The notes: generated by a model not told the origin, from the letters alone. 64,000 nt of DNA from Rhizobiales bacterium PAR1 (GCA_002256205.1 NKIW01000002.1:186001-250000), one strand, 5' to 3'; shown: positions 1 to 9,092, counted from the stretch's first letter. Made by a program: numbers and translations.

Positions 1-886
1 TCGCCTGCGTCAGAAGCGGATGCACGGCGGCACCACCGCGCTTGGCAGCAATGCCGAGCGAGGAAAAATCGACATGGGCGGTGATATCCGCCTCACCCGG
101 ATTATCAAGCACCGGGGTGAATTTGTGCCGCCGCACGGCCTGAAGAGAATCGCCATAAGCGAACTTCGCGTAGCCGTAATCAATCGCGAGCACCATGCCG
201 CGCTGGGCGACGAGACGCTCGGCGAGTCGACGCATGATGTCGAGCGAGATCGGCGACATCTCGAACACCGAGTCATCCGGTGCCTCGAAGGTCAGGCTCT
301 CCGCAATCTGCGGATCAAGTCCGAGCGCCAGCGTGCCATCCGCGCCAATCCCGACGAGGCGTTCGCGCCAGTCACCCTTGTGCTTCTGGAATTGACGGAT
401 CGGGATGGCGTCAAAAAACTCGTTGGCGAGGATGATCAGCGGACGATCCGTGGGCAGTGTATCGATCGATGCGTGCCAGATCGGGTGGCGACCCGAATCC
501 TTGAGCGCATCGGCCTGCGCGCGCTGGAGCACCGGGCTCATTTCAACAAAATGAACCTCAAGACAGGAGGTGAAGCCCGGCAAGGCTTTGGCCGCGCGAA
601 GAGCATCGGCCATCAGGGTGCCGCGACCGGGACCGAGCTCGACAAGGCAGACCGCGCTCGGCTCGCCCAGCGCCTGCCAGGTCATCGCCGCGACAAGCCC
701 GAGCAGTTCGCCGAAAATCTGGCTGATCTCCGGAGCGGTGATGAAATCCCCACCCATGCCGAAGGGGTCGCGCGTCATGTAATAGCCATGGCGCGGGTGC
801 CCCAGCGCCAATGCCATGAAGCGGTCAACCCCAATCGGGCCATTGGCCTTGATTTCAGAGACAATCTCGATTTCAAGCGGCGTCAT
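1..886 (-). CDS. COG1565 / MidA (NDUFAF7)-family SAM-dependent methyltransferase, cut by window edge
   Basis: About 295 codons read on the minus strand from an ATG at 884-886 run off the window without a stop. The protein shows the MidA/NDUFAF7 hallmarks: an N-terminal stretch ending GHPRHGYYM, then FGMGGDFITAPEISQIFGE, the SAM-binding ELGPGRGTLMAD, and ANEFFDAIPIRQF. The mitochondrial relative methylates an arginine of a complex I subunit; the bacterial substrate is not established. The ATG overlaps the lgt stop in an ATGA junction, so the two are translationally coupled. The 3' end is missing. The family call is firm and the role inferred. Confidence 0.88.
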   Translation of the reverse strand, partial: MTPLEIEIVSEIKANGPIGVDRFMALALGHPRHGYYMTRDPFGMGGDFITAPEISQIFGELLGLVAAMTWQALGEPSAVCLVELGPGRGTLMADALRAAKALPGFTSCLEVHFVEMSPVLQRAQADALKDSGRHPIWHASIDTLPTDRPLIILANEFFDAIPIRQFQKHKGDWRERLVGIGADGTLALGLDPQIAESLTFEAPDDSVFEMSPISLDIMRRLAERLVAQRGMVLAIDYGYAKFAYGDSLQAVRRHKFTPVLDNPGEADITAHVDFSSLGIAAKRGGAAVHPLLTQA

Positions 887-1719
887 ACGGCCACCTCCGT
901 CGTAAGGGCCGGACGGCGGAGCGCCCGCGCCGCGAGCCAGAGTCCGGCGAGAAACATCGGGATTGAGAGCGTCATGCCCATCGTCAGCCATCCCCCGGCG
1001 AGAAAGCCGAGATAGCGATCCGGCTCGCGGAAAAATTCGACCATGAACCGGAACACCGCATAGCCCATCCCGAAAACACCCGCGATCAGACCCGGGCGCG
1101 TATAGCCAAGCCGTCGCGCTAGCACCCCGAGCACGATCAGCAGTACCAGCCCTTCAAGTCCCGCCTCGTAAAGCTGGCTCGGATGCCGCAGTTCCGGCCC
1201 GGCATCGGGGAAAACCACCGCCCAGGGCACATCGGCAGGACGCCCCCATAGCTCGCCCTTGATAAAATTCGCGAGCCTGCCGAAGAGGAGGCCCAGCGGC
1301 GCAACCGTCGCCGCAAGGTCGGCCATGGCGAAGGGTTCAAGCCCACGCCGACGCGCGAACAGCACCACCGCGAGCCACGCCCCGAACAGCCCGCCGTGGA
1401 ACGACATGCCGCCCTTCCAAGTTTGCAGAATTTCGAGCGGGTTCGAAAAATAGAAGCCGGGCTTGTAGAACAGCACGAAACCCAGACGCCCGCCGACCAC
1501 TACACCGAGCGCGGCAAATACCAGAAGATCATCGAGATCCTGCGGCGATGGCGGCCTGACTGCCCCCCAGAGGCGCGGCGTTGCGGCCAGCCTGCGCATA
1601 TAGGCCCAGCCGATCAGCAGGCCGGCGATATAGGCGAGCGCATACCAGCGGATGACGAGCGGCCCGATGGAAAAGGCAACGGGATCAATATCGGGCAGCA
1701 GCATGCCGTCAGGCCTCAT
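883..1719 (-). CDS. lgt: prolipoprotein diacylglyceryl transferase
   Basis: 278 aa integral inner-membrane enzyme that transfers diacylglycerol from phosphatidylglycerol to the lipobox cysteine of prolipoproteins. The Lgt signature is visible as GRLANFIKGELWGR, with GGMSFHGG and HPSQLYEA around it and about seven hydrophobic segments. An alternative ATG at 1704 (MLLPDIDP) has a GAGG about nine bases upstream and may be the true start. It is the first gene of a leftward pair with the MidA-family gene, and is divergent from ubiK across 154 bp. A likely client, a lipobox protein, is encoded at 16841. Confidence 0.96.
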   Translation of the reverse strand: MRPDGMLLPDIDPVAFSIGPLVIRWYALAYIAGLLIGWAYMRRLAATPRLWGAVRPPSPQDLDDLLVFAALGVVVGGRLGFVLFYKPGFYFSNPLEILQTWKGGMSFHGGLFGAWLAVVLFARRRGLEPFAMADLAATVAPLGLLFGRLANFIKGELWGRPADVPWAVVFPDAGPELRHPSQLYEAGLEGLVLLIVLGVLARRLGYTRPGLIAGVFGMGYAVFRFMVEFFREPDRYLGFLAGGWLTMGMTLSIPMFLAGLWLAARALRRPALTTEVAV

Positions 1720-1873
1720 TCGGATCAGCGCCGCAGCTAGGGCATAAATTCACAAATGCCTTGCGCGCGACGATCTTCTCTAACCAACCCGCGCGTCACA
1801 TGCTAGAAGCGCGGGCAAATTCAGGCCCGCTCGTCGGGCCAAACCTTGTCGATCTCATGACGGAGATAGAACC

Positions 1874-2131
1874 ATGCGTGAACCCCCGACCCGCCTTCTC
1901 GACGAACTCTCCCGCGTGATGACCGGCGCGGTCGGCATCGCGCAGGGCGTGCAGAAGGAGGCCGATTCCTTCGCCAAAAGCCAGATCGAGCGCATCCTGA
2001 GGGATTCGGATTTCGTCAGTCGCGAGGAATTCGAGGCGGTTCGTGCCATGGCGATCGCCGCCCGTGATGAAAACGAACGGCTCGAAGCGCGACTCGCCAC
2101 GCTGGAAGCGGCAATCGCAACCAAAAAGTAA
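1874..2131 (+). CDS. ubiK: BMFP-domain accessory factor of ubiquinone biosynthesis, UbiK-like
   Basis: 85 aa, almost wholly helical, with a C-terminal heptad-rich coiled coil (DENERLEARLATLEAAI) and the BMFP-family segment FVSREEFEAVRAMA. UbiK/YqiC proteins form trimeric coiled coils and help aerobic ubiquinone synthesis by interacting with UbiJ in enterobacteria. A GGAGAT ribosome site lies seven bases before the ATG. Membrane-fusion activity has also been reported for the family, so the quinone role here is by homology. Confidence 0.85.
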   Translation: MREPPTRLLDELSRVMTGAVGIAQGVQKEADSFAKSQIERILRDSDFVSREEFEAVRAMAIAARDENERLEARLATLEAAIATKK

Positions 2132-2567
2132 GCCGCCTGAAAAAATGTCAGGTCGCCCTGTGGACATCGACAGGGCTTGTGGATCACGCCGCTTCAGGCA
2201 GTTGTGACACCTCCGCGAATCCCGGATGGTCCTTGCAGCAAGGACTTTCCGAAACGCCGGTAACACCCGGTTTTTCTCTCCCGAAGCTCGCTGGTGAAAG
2301 CGCGCAAAAAGCGCGCGACAGCACGAATCTGGCCATGCTAGGTTCGCTCAGGGTGATTCGCAGCATGGCTTTCGGGCCAAAAGCGAAGAAAGTCCGCGTT
2401 TTCTGATGGCCTGACCTCGTTGGCCAGATCATCAGACAAGGTAGCGTGGTGTTCCCTGGTTCCGCGTAAAATCCAGTGTTTCAATGCCGTGCCGGTTTGG
2501 CGCGTGCGAGCGTTTGCGCGCTTTGCAGGCGAGATAAGGCCGGTCCAGAACCGTATAGGCCGATTGA
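2132..2567. other. 436-bp intergenic region with several short hairpins, no recognised gene
   Basis: No reading frame here looks coding. The stretch carries several potential hairpins: GCCCTGT/ACAGGGC just after ubiK, GTCCTTG-CAG-CAAGGAC near 2231, GCGCGC-AAAAA-GCGCGC near 2300, and a longer bulged stem with arms TCTGATG and CATCAGA plus GGCC/GGCC near 2401-2437. The first may end ubiK transcription. The last could belong to a small RNA or to the leader of the YbjN gene. I do not recognise a known RNA family. Confidence 0.4.
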
Positions 2568-3068
2568 ATGCCCCTCGTCGCACGTCATCACGAGCGCCCC
2601 GACAACCCGGTCGATCTCATCGAGCACATCGCTTTGCGCAATGGCTGGGCCTTCGAGCGGGAAGATGAGGATGAGATCTCGATCTCCGTCACCGGGCGCT
2701 GGTGCGAATACCAGATGAGCTTCACCTGGCTTCACGAGATGGAAGCGCTGCATCTCGGCTGCGCCTTTGATCTCAAGGTGCCAGATCGCCGCCGCAATGA
2801 GGTTGTCCAGCTCATTTCCAAGCTCAACGAACAGATGTGGGTGGGTCATTTCGATTTCTGGACCAGCGGCAACGCCGTGATGTTCCGCCATTCGCTGCTG
2901 CTCGCCGGTGGCTCCTATCCCTCATCGGACCAGTGCGAAACCGCGATGAAGATCGCGGTGGAAGCCTGCGAACGCTATTATCAGGCCTTCCAGTTTGTGG
3001 TTTGGGCCGGTAAAACAGCCGCAGAGGCGCTCGATACCGCGATGTTTGAAACGGCGGGCGAAGCCTGA
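2568..3068 (+). CDS. YbjN domain-containing protein
   Basis: 166 aa cytosolic protein of the YbjN family, which has a type III secretion chaperone-like fold. Visible family features are NPVDLIEHIALRNGWAFERE at the start, GRWCEYQMSFTWLHEMEALHLGCAFDLKVP in pieces, and WVGHFDFWTSGNAVMFRHSLLL. In E. coli YbjN affects motility and stress traits when altered, but no biochemical function is settled. It is followed 40 bp downstream by proC on the same strand, an arrangement compatible with co-transcription. Confidence 0.85.
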   Translation: MPLVARHHERPDNPVDLIEHIALRNGWAFEREDEDEISISVTGRWCEYQMSFTWLHEMEALHLGCAFDLKVPDRRRNEVVQLISKLNEQMWVGHFDFWTSGNAVMFRHSLLLAGGSYPSSDQCETAMKIAVEACERYYQAFQFVVWAGKTAAEALDTAMFETAGEA

Positions 3069-3108
3069 ACCCTTCCGGGTCTGCCGGAGTTTCGACAGGA
3101 TATGAGAG

Positions 3109-3921
3109 ATGAGCGAATTTGTTCCGCTGCTGGTGTTCGGCGCCGGGAAGATGGGCGGCGCCATGCTGAATGGCGCCCTTCGTGCTGGCTGGCCGGCGAA
3201 GCTGATCTCCGTCATTGACCCCAACCCCTCCGATGCCCTTCGCGATCAGGCCAAGAAAGAAGGCTTCACGCTGAACCCCGCGCCCGGTGCGAAGGCTGGG
3301 CTCGTCCTGCTCGCCATCAAGCCGCAGATGCTCGATTCGGCCGCCGTTGCCCTCGCCGCGCATGTTGATTCGGCAACCGTTCTTGTCTCGGTGATGGCGG
3401 GCAAAAGCATCGCCGACATGAAATCGCGTCTGCGGGCGCTGACGAAAATCGTCCGCGCCATGCCGAATACGCCAGCCGCCATCGGACGCGGCATCACCGG
3501 CGCCTATATAGCAGGCGCGATCAGCCCGTCTGAAAAAGCGCTGGTGGCAATGCTGCTGCAAACCACCGGGCGGCTCGAATGGGTCGAGACCGAAGACCTG
3601 ATCGACAGTGTCACTGCGGTTTCCGGCTCCGGTCCTGCCTATGTGTTCCACCTCGTCGAAACACTCGCGAAAGCGGGTGAAGAAGTCGGCCTTCCCGCTG
3701 ATCTCGCGATGCGGCTGGCCCGCGCGACGATTGAAGGCGCAGGCGAACTCCTGTTCCAGGATGCCGCAACGCCGCCCGCGACACTCCGGCAAAACGTGAC
3801 CTCGCCCGGCGGCACCACCGCCGCTGCGCTCGAACACCTCATGGCGGCGGATGGCCTTCAACCGCTCATGACCAAAGCGGTCAAGGCGGCACGCGCCCGC
3901 GCAAAAGCGCTCGCAGGCTGA
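3109..3921 (+). CDS. proC: pyrroline-5-carboxylate reductase
   Basis: 270 aa, the usual ProC length. It reduces 1-pyrroline-5-carboxylate to L-proline with NAD(P)H, the last step of proline synthesis. The N-terminal Rossmann motif GAGKMGGAMLNG binds the cofactor, AMPNTPAAIG follows, and the C-terminal signature begins AVSGSGPAYVFHLVETLA and continues to VTSPGGTTAAAL. The start has a purine-rich AGGATATGAGAG leader. It lies in a rightward group with the YbjN gene and the TetR-type regulator. Confidence 0.97.
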   Translation: MSEFVPLLVFGAGKMGGAMLNGALRAGWPAKLISVIDPNPSDALRDQAKKEGFTLNPAPGAKAGLVLLAIKPQMLDSAAVALAAHVDSATVLVSVMAGKSIADMKSRLRALTKIVRAMPNTPAAIGRGITGAYIAGAISPSEKALVAMLLQTTGRLEWVETEDLIDSVTAVSGSGPAYVFHLVETLAKAGEEVGLPADLAMRLARATIEGAGELLFQDAATPPATLRQNVTSPGGTTAAALEHLMAADGLQPLMTKAVKAARARAKALAG

Positions 3922-3996
3922 AAGATCGGCCCAAAGATCAGCCCTTGTGCGGGCGCATTTGAGCGCTACCTTAGCGTCAACGCTATGGAGGCTCCA

Positions 3997-4692
3997 ATGG
4001 CCCGCAAACCTGTTTCCACCCCGGAAGGCCCTGTCACCACGGATCCGCGCACCCGCGTGGTCGATGCCCTGATGGCACTGGCCGCCGAACAGCGCTGGGA
4101 CACCATCACGCTTGACGACATTGCGACCAAGGCAGGCATTTCCCTCGCCGACCTGCGCGATCTTTTCCCCTCGAAGGGCGCGATGCTCGGCGGTTTCATC
4201 CGCCGGATCGACCGCATCGTGCTGGAAGCCCGCGCCAATGACCTCGCGGATGAACCGGCGCGCGACCGCGTGCTCGACCTGATGATCCGCCGCTTCGATG
4301 CGCTCCAACCCTATCGCGCAGCGCTGAAATCGATCCACAAGGCGTTTTCTGGCGATGTGCTCGGGCTTGCGGCGCTGAACCAGCAGGCGCTGAATTCCTG
4401 GCGCTACCTCCTCGCTTCCGCCGGCATTGAAAGCGATGGTCCGCTCGGCTTCGTGAAGCTTCAGGGCGCCATTCTCGTTTTTGCTCGCGTTTTCCCGATC
4501 TTTCTCGACGATGAAGGCGCTGATCTGCCCAAAACCATGGCTGCGCTGGATCGTGAATTGACGCGCGGCGAATGGGTGCTCCGCCGAGCGGAGGGTATGA
4601 GTCGCTTCATGGCACCATTTCGCGGGTTTTGCCGAGCCGCCAGCGAAGCACGCAACGCGCGCCGCCGCACCACCGAATCCGATGCCGCCTGA
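3997..4692 (+). CDS. TetR/AcrR-family transcriptional regulator
   Basis: 231 aa from an ATG at 3997 preceded by a GGAGG five bases upstream; an ATG at 3985 is in frame, but that same GGAGG starts inside it. Residues 15-60 form a TetR-like helix-turn-helix ([27 protein letters not shown]). The remainder is a helical ligand-binding domain without recognisable specificity. The stop is 8 bp from csaA, so the two are probably co-transcribed. Its ligand and targets are unknown. Confidence 0.85.
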   Translation: MARKPVSTPEGPVTTDPRTRVVDALMALAAEQRWDTITLDDIATKAGISLADLRDLFPSKGAMLGGFIRRIDRIVLEARANDLADEPARDRVLDLMIRRFDALQPYRAALKSIHKAFSGDVLGLAALNQQALNSWRYLLASAGIESDGPLGFVKLQGAILVFARVFPIFLDDEGADLPKTMAALDRELTRGEWVLRRAEGMSRFMAPFRGFCRAASEARNARRRTTESDAA

Positions 4693-4700
4693 GAAAAGAT

Positions 4701-5057
4701 ATGGACGATTCTGCCCTGCCCGCGCCGCGCATTCCGTTTGACACCTTCGCGGCGGTCGATGTCCGCGTCGGCACGATCACCGCTGTCGAAGCCTTTCCAG
4801 AGGCGCGCAAACCGGCTTGGAAACTGACTATCGATTTTGGGCCGCTGGGCCCTCGGCGCTCTTCGGCACAGATCACGAAGTACTATACGCCGGAGACGCT
4901 CATCGGCCGGCAGGTCGCGGCAGTGGTGAATTTCGCGCCGCGCCAGATCGGCAAATTCATGTCCGAGGTACTGACCCTCGGCTTTCCGGACCCGGATGGC
5001 GAGGTCGTGCTGGTCATGCCCGAACGGAAGGTACCGAACGGCGGCCGGCTGTTCTGA
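4701..5057 (+). CDS. csaA: CsaA-like tRNA-binding domain protein
   Basis: 118 aa comprising a single OB-fold tRNA-binding domain: [23 protein letters not shown], then [22 protein letters not shown] and a C-terminal [15 protein letters not shown] (first motif spans residues about 17-39). CsaA homologues are dimers that bind tRNA and were described as having chaperone-like, secretion-related activity. I chose the ATG at 4701 because upstream in-frame sequence overlaps the TetR gene. It converges on the histidine kinase gene 34 bp downstream. Confidence 0.9.
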   Translation: MDDSALPAPRIPFDTFAAVDVRVGTITAVEAFPEARKPAWKLTIDFGPLGPRRSSAQITKYYTPETLIGRQVAAVVNFAPRQIGKFMSEVLTLGFPDPDGEVVLVMPERKVPNGGRLF

Positions 5058-5091
5058 GCCTTACCCGAGGCTTGGCCCTTGGCTGCAACGA

Positions 5092-6603
5092 CTAGGCCGG
5101 CACCATCACCCGCGCCCGAAGGCCGCCAAGCGGCGATTCCTGCAGCACGATATCACCGCCGTGTCCGCGCGCGATATCACGGGCAATCGCAAGACCGAGA
5201 CCGGTCCCGGCGTGATCCTGATTGCGCGCAGCATCAAGCCGGAGGAAGGGCTTGAAGACCTCCTCGCGCATATCCTCGGGGATTCCGGGACCGTCATCAT
5301 CGACAGTCACGGTCAGATAACGCTCGGAATGCACGGCGTGAATCTCGATCCGGTCGCCATAGCGCGAGGCATTGGCGACGAGGTTGCCAAGGAGACGCCG
5401 GAAGGCCTGCGGGCGCACCTGCACCACCGGGTCGCCCTCGATCGCCAGTGAGGCGAAATGCCCGGTCCGCTCGGCATCGGTACGGAAATCCTCCAGCAGC
5501 GCCCGGATATCGGTCGGCGCCGCGCTTTCGGAGGCCTCACCCCGCGCGAAGGCGAGATAGGCCTCGAGCATGCGATTCATCTCGTCGACATCGCGCTTCA
5601 TATCCTCGACTTCCGGCGCCTCGGGCAGCAGCGCCAGCGACAGACGGAAGCGGGTGAGAATGGTGCGCAGATCATGACTGACACCGTTGAGCATCGTCGT
5701 GCGTTGCTCGATGGCACGTTCGATGCGGTTTTTCATCTCGAGAAACGCGATGCCCGCACGACGAACCTCGCGCGCACCACGCGGACGAAACTGAACATCG
5801 CGCCCTTTGCCGAAATCCTCAGCCGCATCAGCCAGCCGCAGAATCGGGCGGATCTGGTTACGGAGCAGCAGGATCGATGCACCGATCAGCACCAGCGACG
5901 AACCCGCCATCCATGCGAGAAAGATGTGCGAATTCGAGGCATATGCCTGACTGCGCCGTGCCGTGATGCGCATCGTCGCGCGATCCAGCAGCACCCGGAT
6001 TTCCAGCACCGAGGAGGACCCCACCGTATCCAGCCAGAACGGCCGCTTGATCCGGGTTCGCAATTCGGAGGACAGCACCTGATCGAGAATGTCGAAAAAC
6101 GGCTTCTGGAGCGGCGGTGGAAGCGGCTCCAACGGCAAAAAGTCGATATCGAGCCCCATGCGCTGCAGCGCAATCTCGGTGATCGCCCTGCCCTCGACCT
6201 CCTGTGGGAAGCGCTCGTACACGTCGATCATCGCCGCGATATCCTGCGAGAGTGCCGCGGAGAGGCGCGCGGTCACATTTTGCCAGTGCCGCTCCATGAA
6301 GACATAGGCGACAACCCCCTGAAGCAGGACCATCGGTACGATGATGATCATCAGCGCACGGGTATAAAGCCGCTTTGGCAGGAGGCGATTAAGCGCCCTT
6401 CCGATCCGTTGGCGCGCGCGATCCAGCGGCAGGAGCACGGCGGCCACTGCGGGCATTGCAACGAGGCTCGCCAGCACTTTGGCCAAAAGTCCGCTGAATA
6501 ATCCGAGCAGGACACCGATGATACCGAAACCATGGAGCAGCACGCGCCCCATCAGCGCCGCGCGCTTCCAGAGCGGTTGAAGCCAGCGCAGCGCAGCCCT
6601 CAT
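5092..6603 (-). CDS. EnvZ-like membrane sensor histidine kinase
   Basis: 503 aa. Hydrophobic segments lie near residues 21-58, 82-102 and 226-247, bounding an extracytoplasmic domain (about 103-225), followed by HAMP, then the H-box NGVSHDLRTILTRFRL with the phospho-accepting His310, and an ATPase domain with an N-box (GNLVANASRYGD), DDDGPGIP and GTGLGLAIA. The proline found after HDLRT in enterobacterial EnvZ is isoleucine here. Its start overlaps the stop of the response regulator gene (ATGA), so the pair is translationally coupled. The signal is unknown. Confidence 0.93.
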   Translation of the reverse strand: MRAALRWLQPLWKRAALMGRVLLHGFGIIGVLLGLFSGLLAKVLASLVAMPAVAAVLLPLDRARQRIGRALNRLLPKRLYTRALMIIIVPMVLLQGVVAYVFMERHWQNVTARLSAALSQDIAAMIDVYERFPQEVEGRAITEIALQRMGLDIDFLPLEPLPPPLQKPFFDILDQVLSSELRTRIKRPFWLDTVGSSSVLEIRVLLDRATMRITARRSQAYASNSHIFLAWMAGSSLVLIGASILLLRNQIRPILRLADAAEDFGKGRDVQFRPRGAREVRRAGIAFLEMKNRIERAIEQRTTMLNGVSHDLRTILTRFRLSLALLPEAPEVEDMKRDVDEMNRMLEAYLAFARGEASESAAPTDIRALLEDFRTDAERTGHFASLAIEGDPVVQVRPQAFRRLLGNLVANASRYGDRIEIHAVHSERYLTVTVDDDGPGIPEDMREEVFKPFLRLDAARNQDHAGTGLGLAIARDIARGHGGDIVLQESPLGGLRARVMVPA

Positions 6604-7313
6604 CGGTCAATGACCAGCTTGTAGCCGATCCCGCGTACGGTCTGAAGATAGAGCGGATTGCCCGGATCGACCTCGATCTTGCGGCGCAGACGGTTGATCT
6701 GCACGTCGATGGTGCGCTCGTTCGAGGCCGTGCCATGTTCGGCCAACGCCTCGCGCGGCAAAGTCTCGCCCATGCCGGAGGCGAGCACGCGCAGCATCTC
6801 GCGTTCGCGCTCGGTAATGCGGATATGCTCCTCTTCCTGCCGCAACTCTCCGCGCTGGAGATGAAACACAAAGGGACCGAACTTCACGCTCTCGGGTGCC
6901 GAATCCGCTATGACCGGCGGCGGCAGGGCGGTGCGCCGCAGGATAGAGCTGATTCTGAGCAGCAGTTCGCGCGGATCGAACGGCTTGGTGAGGTAATCAT
7001 CCGCGCCGGTCTGGAGGCCCGCGATGCGATCATCGATCTCAGCACGTGCGGTCAGCATCAGAATTGGCACGGAAGAGGTCTCGCGAATGGATTTTGCCAG
7101 CGAAATGCCACTCTCGCCAGGCATCATCACATCAAGCACGAGGAGATCAAACACCAGCCCTTCGAGCCGCGCCCTCGCCTCGCGCGCATTGTCGGCGGTC
7201 GTGACGCGATAGCCGTTTTCGGACAGGAAGCGATAGAGCAGCGTCCGGATGCGATCGTCGTCATCAACAATGAGGACATGCGGGGCTTCATCGGTGACAG
7301 GGGGTTTCGCCAT
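6600..7313 (-). CDS. petR: OmpR-family response regulator, PetR-like
   Basis: 237 aa from an ATG at 7311-7313 with TTCAGGAGAA just upstream. The receiver domain has the acidic pair VDDDDR, the phospho-site LVLDVMMPG and the KPFDP lysine. The C-terminal winged helix includes RTIDVQINRLRRKIE and VRGIGYKL. A MarR-type gene, this regulator and an EnvZ-like kinase follow one another. In Rhodobacter capsulatus the petP and petR products (MarR and OmpR types) are needed for cytochrome bc1 production; the petR symbol is assigned on architecture and order, not on an alignment. Confidence 0.88.
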   Translation of the reverse strand: MAKPPVTDEAPHVLIVDDDDRIRTLLYRFLSENGYRVTTADNAREARARLEGLVFDLLVLDVMMPGESGISLAKSIRETSSVPILMLTARAEIDDRIAGLQTGADDYLTKPFDPRELLLRISSILRRTALPPPVIADSAPESVKFGPFVFHLQRGELRQEEEHIRITEREREMLRVLASGMGETLPREALAEHGTASNERTIDVQINRLRRKIEVDPGNPLYLQTVRGIGYKLVIDR

Positions 7314-7392
7314 GCCGATCTTCTCCTGAAGGCGTTCCGGGCGGGGTATCCCTAGACAGATGCGCCAAGGCGCCGAGCTTCGCGACCTTCTA

Positions 7393-7956
7393 TCACGAAG
7401 CCGTCGGCGCTGTCGCGCCCGGAGCAACCGCACCGCGCTCCTTGTCGATCAACTCGGCCAGAAACCGGGCGATAACAGGGCGATGCTCAGTGCCCGCCGC
7501 CGCGAGCGCCCGCGTCATGCGTTGCGATTGCATTCCGGCGAGCCCATCGGCCAGCTCCTTGCCGCGCGACGTGAGAAACAGCAGGCGTTGCCGACGGTCT
7601 TCCGCACCCGCCTTTTGCTGGATGAAACCGCCGTTGATCAGATCCTTCAGCACGCGGGCCAGGCTCTGCTTGGTGATCTCGAGGATTTCCAGCAGCTCGG
7701 CAACCGTAAGCCCCTGATGGCGATTGACGAAATGCAGCACGCGGTGATGCGCCCGCCCGAAACCGTGTCGCTCCAGCAACCTGTCCGGTTCGCCGACGAA
7801 ATCACGATAGGCAAAGAAAAGAAGTTCGATCAGTTCGATATCCGCCGGCGCAAGCGTGCTACCGTGCGAACCTTCCGCTTCCTTCAAGGGACCATCCAGA
7901 GGCTTCTTCAAGAGCGCCGAATTCCTGTTCGTCGAGACTGCCCACACTTTGAGCAC
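7393..7956 (-). CDS. petP: MarR-family transcriptional regulator, PetP-like
   Basis: 187 aa. The winged-helix domain is clear: RAHHRVLHFVNRHQGLTVAE, LLEILEITKQSLARVLKDL as recognition region, and the wing EDRRQRLLFLTSRGKEL. The N-terminus begins at a GTG (7956) without a good ribosome site; a TTG at 7911 with AGGAA upstream is an alternative. It is the first gene of a leftward unit with the response regulator (79 bp gap) and kinase. A near-perfect inverted repeat directly upstream is a likely autoregulatory operator. Confidence 0.85.
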   Translation of the reverse strand: MLKVWAVSTNRNSALLKKPLDGPLKEAEGSHGSTLAPADIELIELLFFAYRDFVGEPDRLLERHGFGRAHHRVLHFVNRHQGLTVAELLEILEITKQSLARVLKDLINGGFIQQKAGAEDRRQRLLFLTSRGKELADGLAGMQSQRMTRALAAAGTEHRPVIARFLAELIDKERGAVAPGATAPTAS

Positions 7957-7962
7957 AAAAAT

Positions 7963-7983
7963 TATGTCAACGTTATTGACATA
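7963..7983. promoter_or_regulatory. inverted repeat, candidate MarR/PetP operator
   Basis: The arms TATGTCAA and TTGACATA flank a 5-bp centre (CGTTA), giving a perfect 8-bp inverted repeat. It is the most AT-rich spot between the divergent MarR-type gene and ilvE. MarR proteins typically bind such palindromes beside their own gene. The right arm also contains a TTGACA hexamer. The assignment of this regulator to this site is inference. Confidence 0.65.
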
Positions 7984-8198
7984 TTTCAGATGTATTGTTA
8001 CCCGTCAAGCCAAGCAGTGAGCAATGAAAGTTCGCTGACGGGGTTTTTGAAGCCGATCTGTTGCCCGAAGACAAGTCTGTTGCGGGAGAACATGCCGGCG
8101 GGAAGCACTCCGCTGTGAACAGAGCCACTGCCCAAACCGGCCAGCCAACGCAGCAGGCCCAGAGGCACCAAGGCAAGAACACCGAGGAAGGAGACGAC

Positions 8199-9092
8199 AT
8201 GTCGACCGCCACCCCCCCTGCAATCATCCCGTTCGACAAGCGCGACGGCTATATCTGGATGAACGGCGAGATTGTCGCCTGGGGCGATGCGCGAGTCCAT
8301 GTCCTTACCCATGGCTTGCACTATGGTTCCTCGGTCTTCGAGGGCGAGCGCGCCTACAACGGCAAGATCTACCAGAGCCGCTGGCATACCGAGCGCCTGT
8401 TCAAGTCTGCCGAGATCATGGATTTCACGATCCCCTACACCGTCGAAGAGATCGAGGCGGCGAAGGCCCTCGTGCTCGAAAAGAACGGTGGCGGCGATCA
8501 GTATATTCGTCCGGTCGCCTTCCGGGGCTCCGAAATGATGGCGGTTTCGGCGCAGCACAACAAGATTCACGTCGCCATCGCGACCTGGAAATGGCCGTCG
8601 ATGTTCGACCCCGCGATCAAGATGAAGGGCATCCGCCTTGATATCGCTGAATATCGCCGCCCTGATCCGCGCTGCGCGCCCGTGCATGCCAAGGCCGCCG
8701 GCCTTTACATGATCTGCACGATCTCCAAGCATCGCGCTGAAAAGCGCGGTTATGCCGATGCGATGATGCTCGACTGGGAAGGTCGCGTCGCCGAATGCAC
8801 CGGCGCGAACATCTTCTTCACCAAGGATGGCTCGATCCACACCCCGCTCGCGGATTGCTTCCTTGACGGCATTACCCGTCAGAACGTAATCGCCCTGGCG
8901 AAAAAACGCGGCATGGATGTAATCGAGCGCCGGATCATGCCGGAAGAACTCGCGACCTTCAACGAGTGCTTCATCACCGGTTCGGCGGCGGAAGTGACCC
9001 CGGTTTCGGAAGTCGGCCCCTACAAGTTCACGCCGGGCAACATCAGCCGCGTGCTCATGGAAGATTACGTCGCCGAGGTCGGCGGGGCCTAA
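8199..9092 (+). CDS. ilvE: branched-chain amino acid aminotransferase
   Basis: 297 aa PLP-dependent fold-type IV transaminase interconverting leucine, isoleucine and valine with their 2-oxo acids. Family features include HGLHYGSSVFEGERAY near the N-terminus, the PLP-lysine segment PVHAKAAGLYMICTISKHRA, WEGRVAECTGANIFF, and FITGSAAEVTPV. I chose the ATG at 8199 over upstream in-frame starts because AAGGAGACGAC immediately precedes it and family homology begins there. It is divergent from the MarR-type gene and ends in a hairpin. Confidence 0.95.
   Translation: MSTATPPAIIPFDKRDGYIWMNGEIVAWGDARVHVLTHGLHYGSSVFEGERAYNGKIYQSRWHTERLFKSAEIMDFTIPYTVEEIEAAKALVLEKNGGGDQYIRPVAFRGSEMMAVSAQHNKIHVAIATWKWPSMFDPAIKMKGIRLDIAEYRRPDPRCAPVHAKAAGLYMICTISKHRAEKRGYADAMMLDWEGRVAECTGANIFFTKDGSIHTPLADCFLDGITRQNVIALAKKRGMDVIERRIMPEELATFNECFITGSAAEVTPVSEVGPYKFTPGNISRVLMEDYVAEVGGA

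Noticed and set aside
20-1015. 331-codon open frame on the plus strand
   Set aside because: It is antisense to the MidA-family methyltransferase and lgt, which have clear motifs; the frame is an artefact of high GC.
2824-4338. 504-codon open frame on the minus strand opposite proC
   Set aside because: Its translation is low-complexity and matches no family, while proC and the TetR gene on the other strand are unambiguous.
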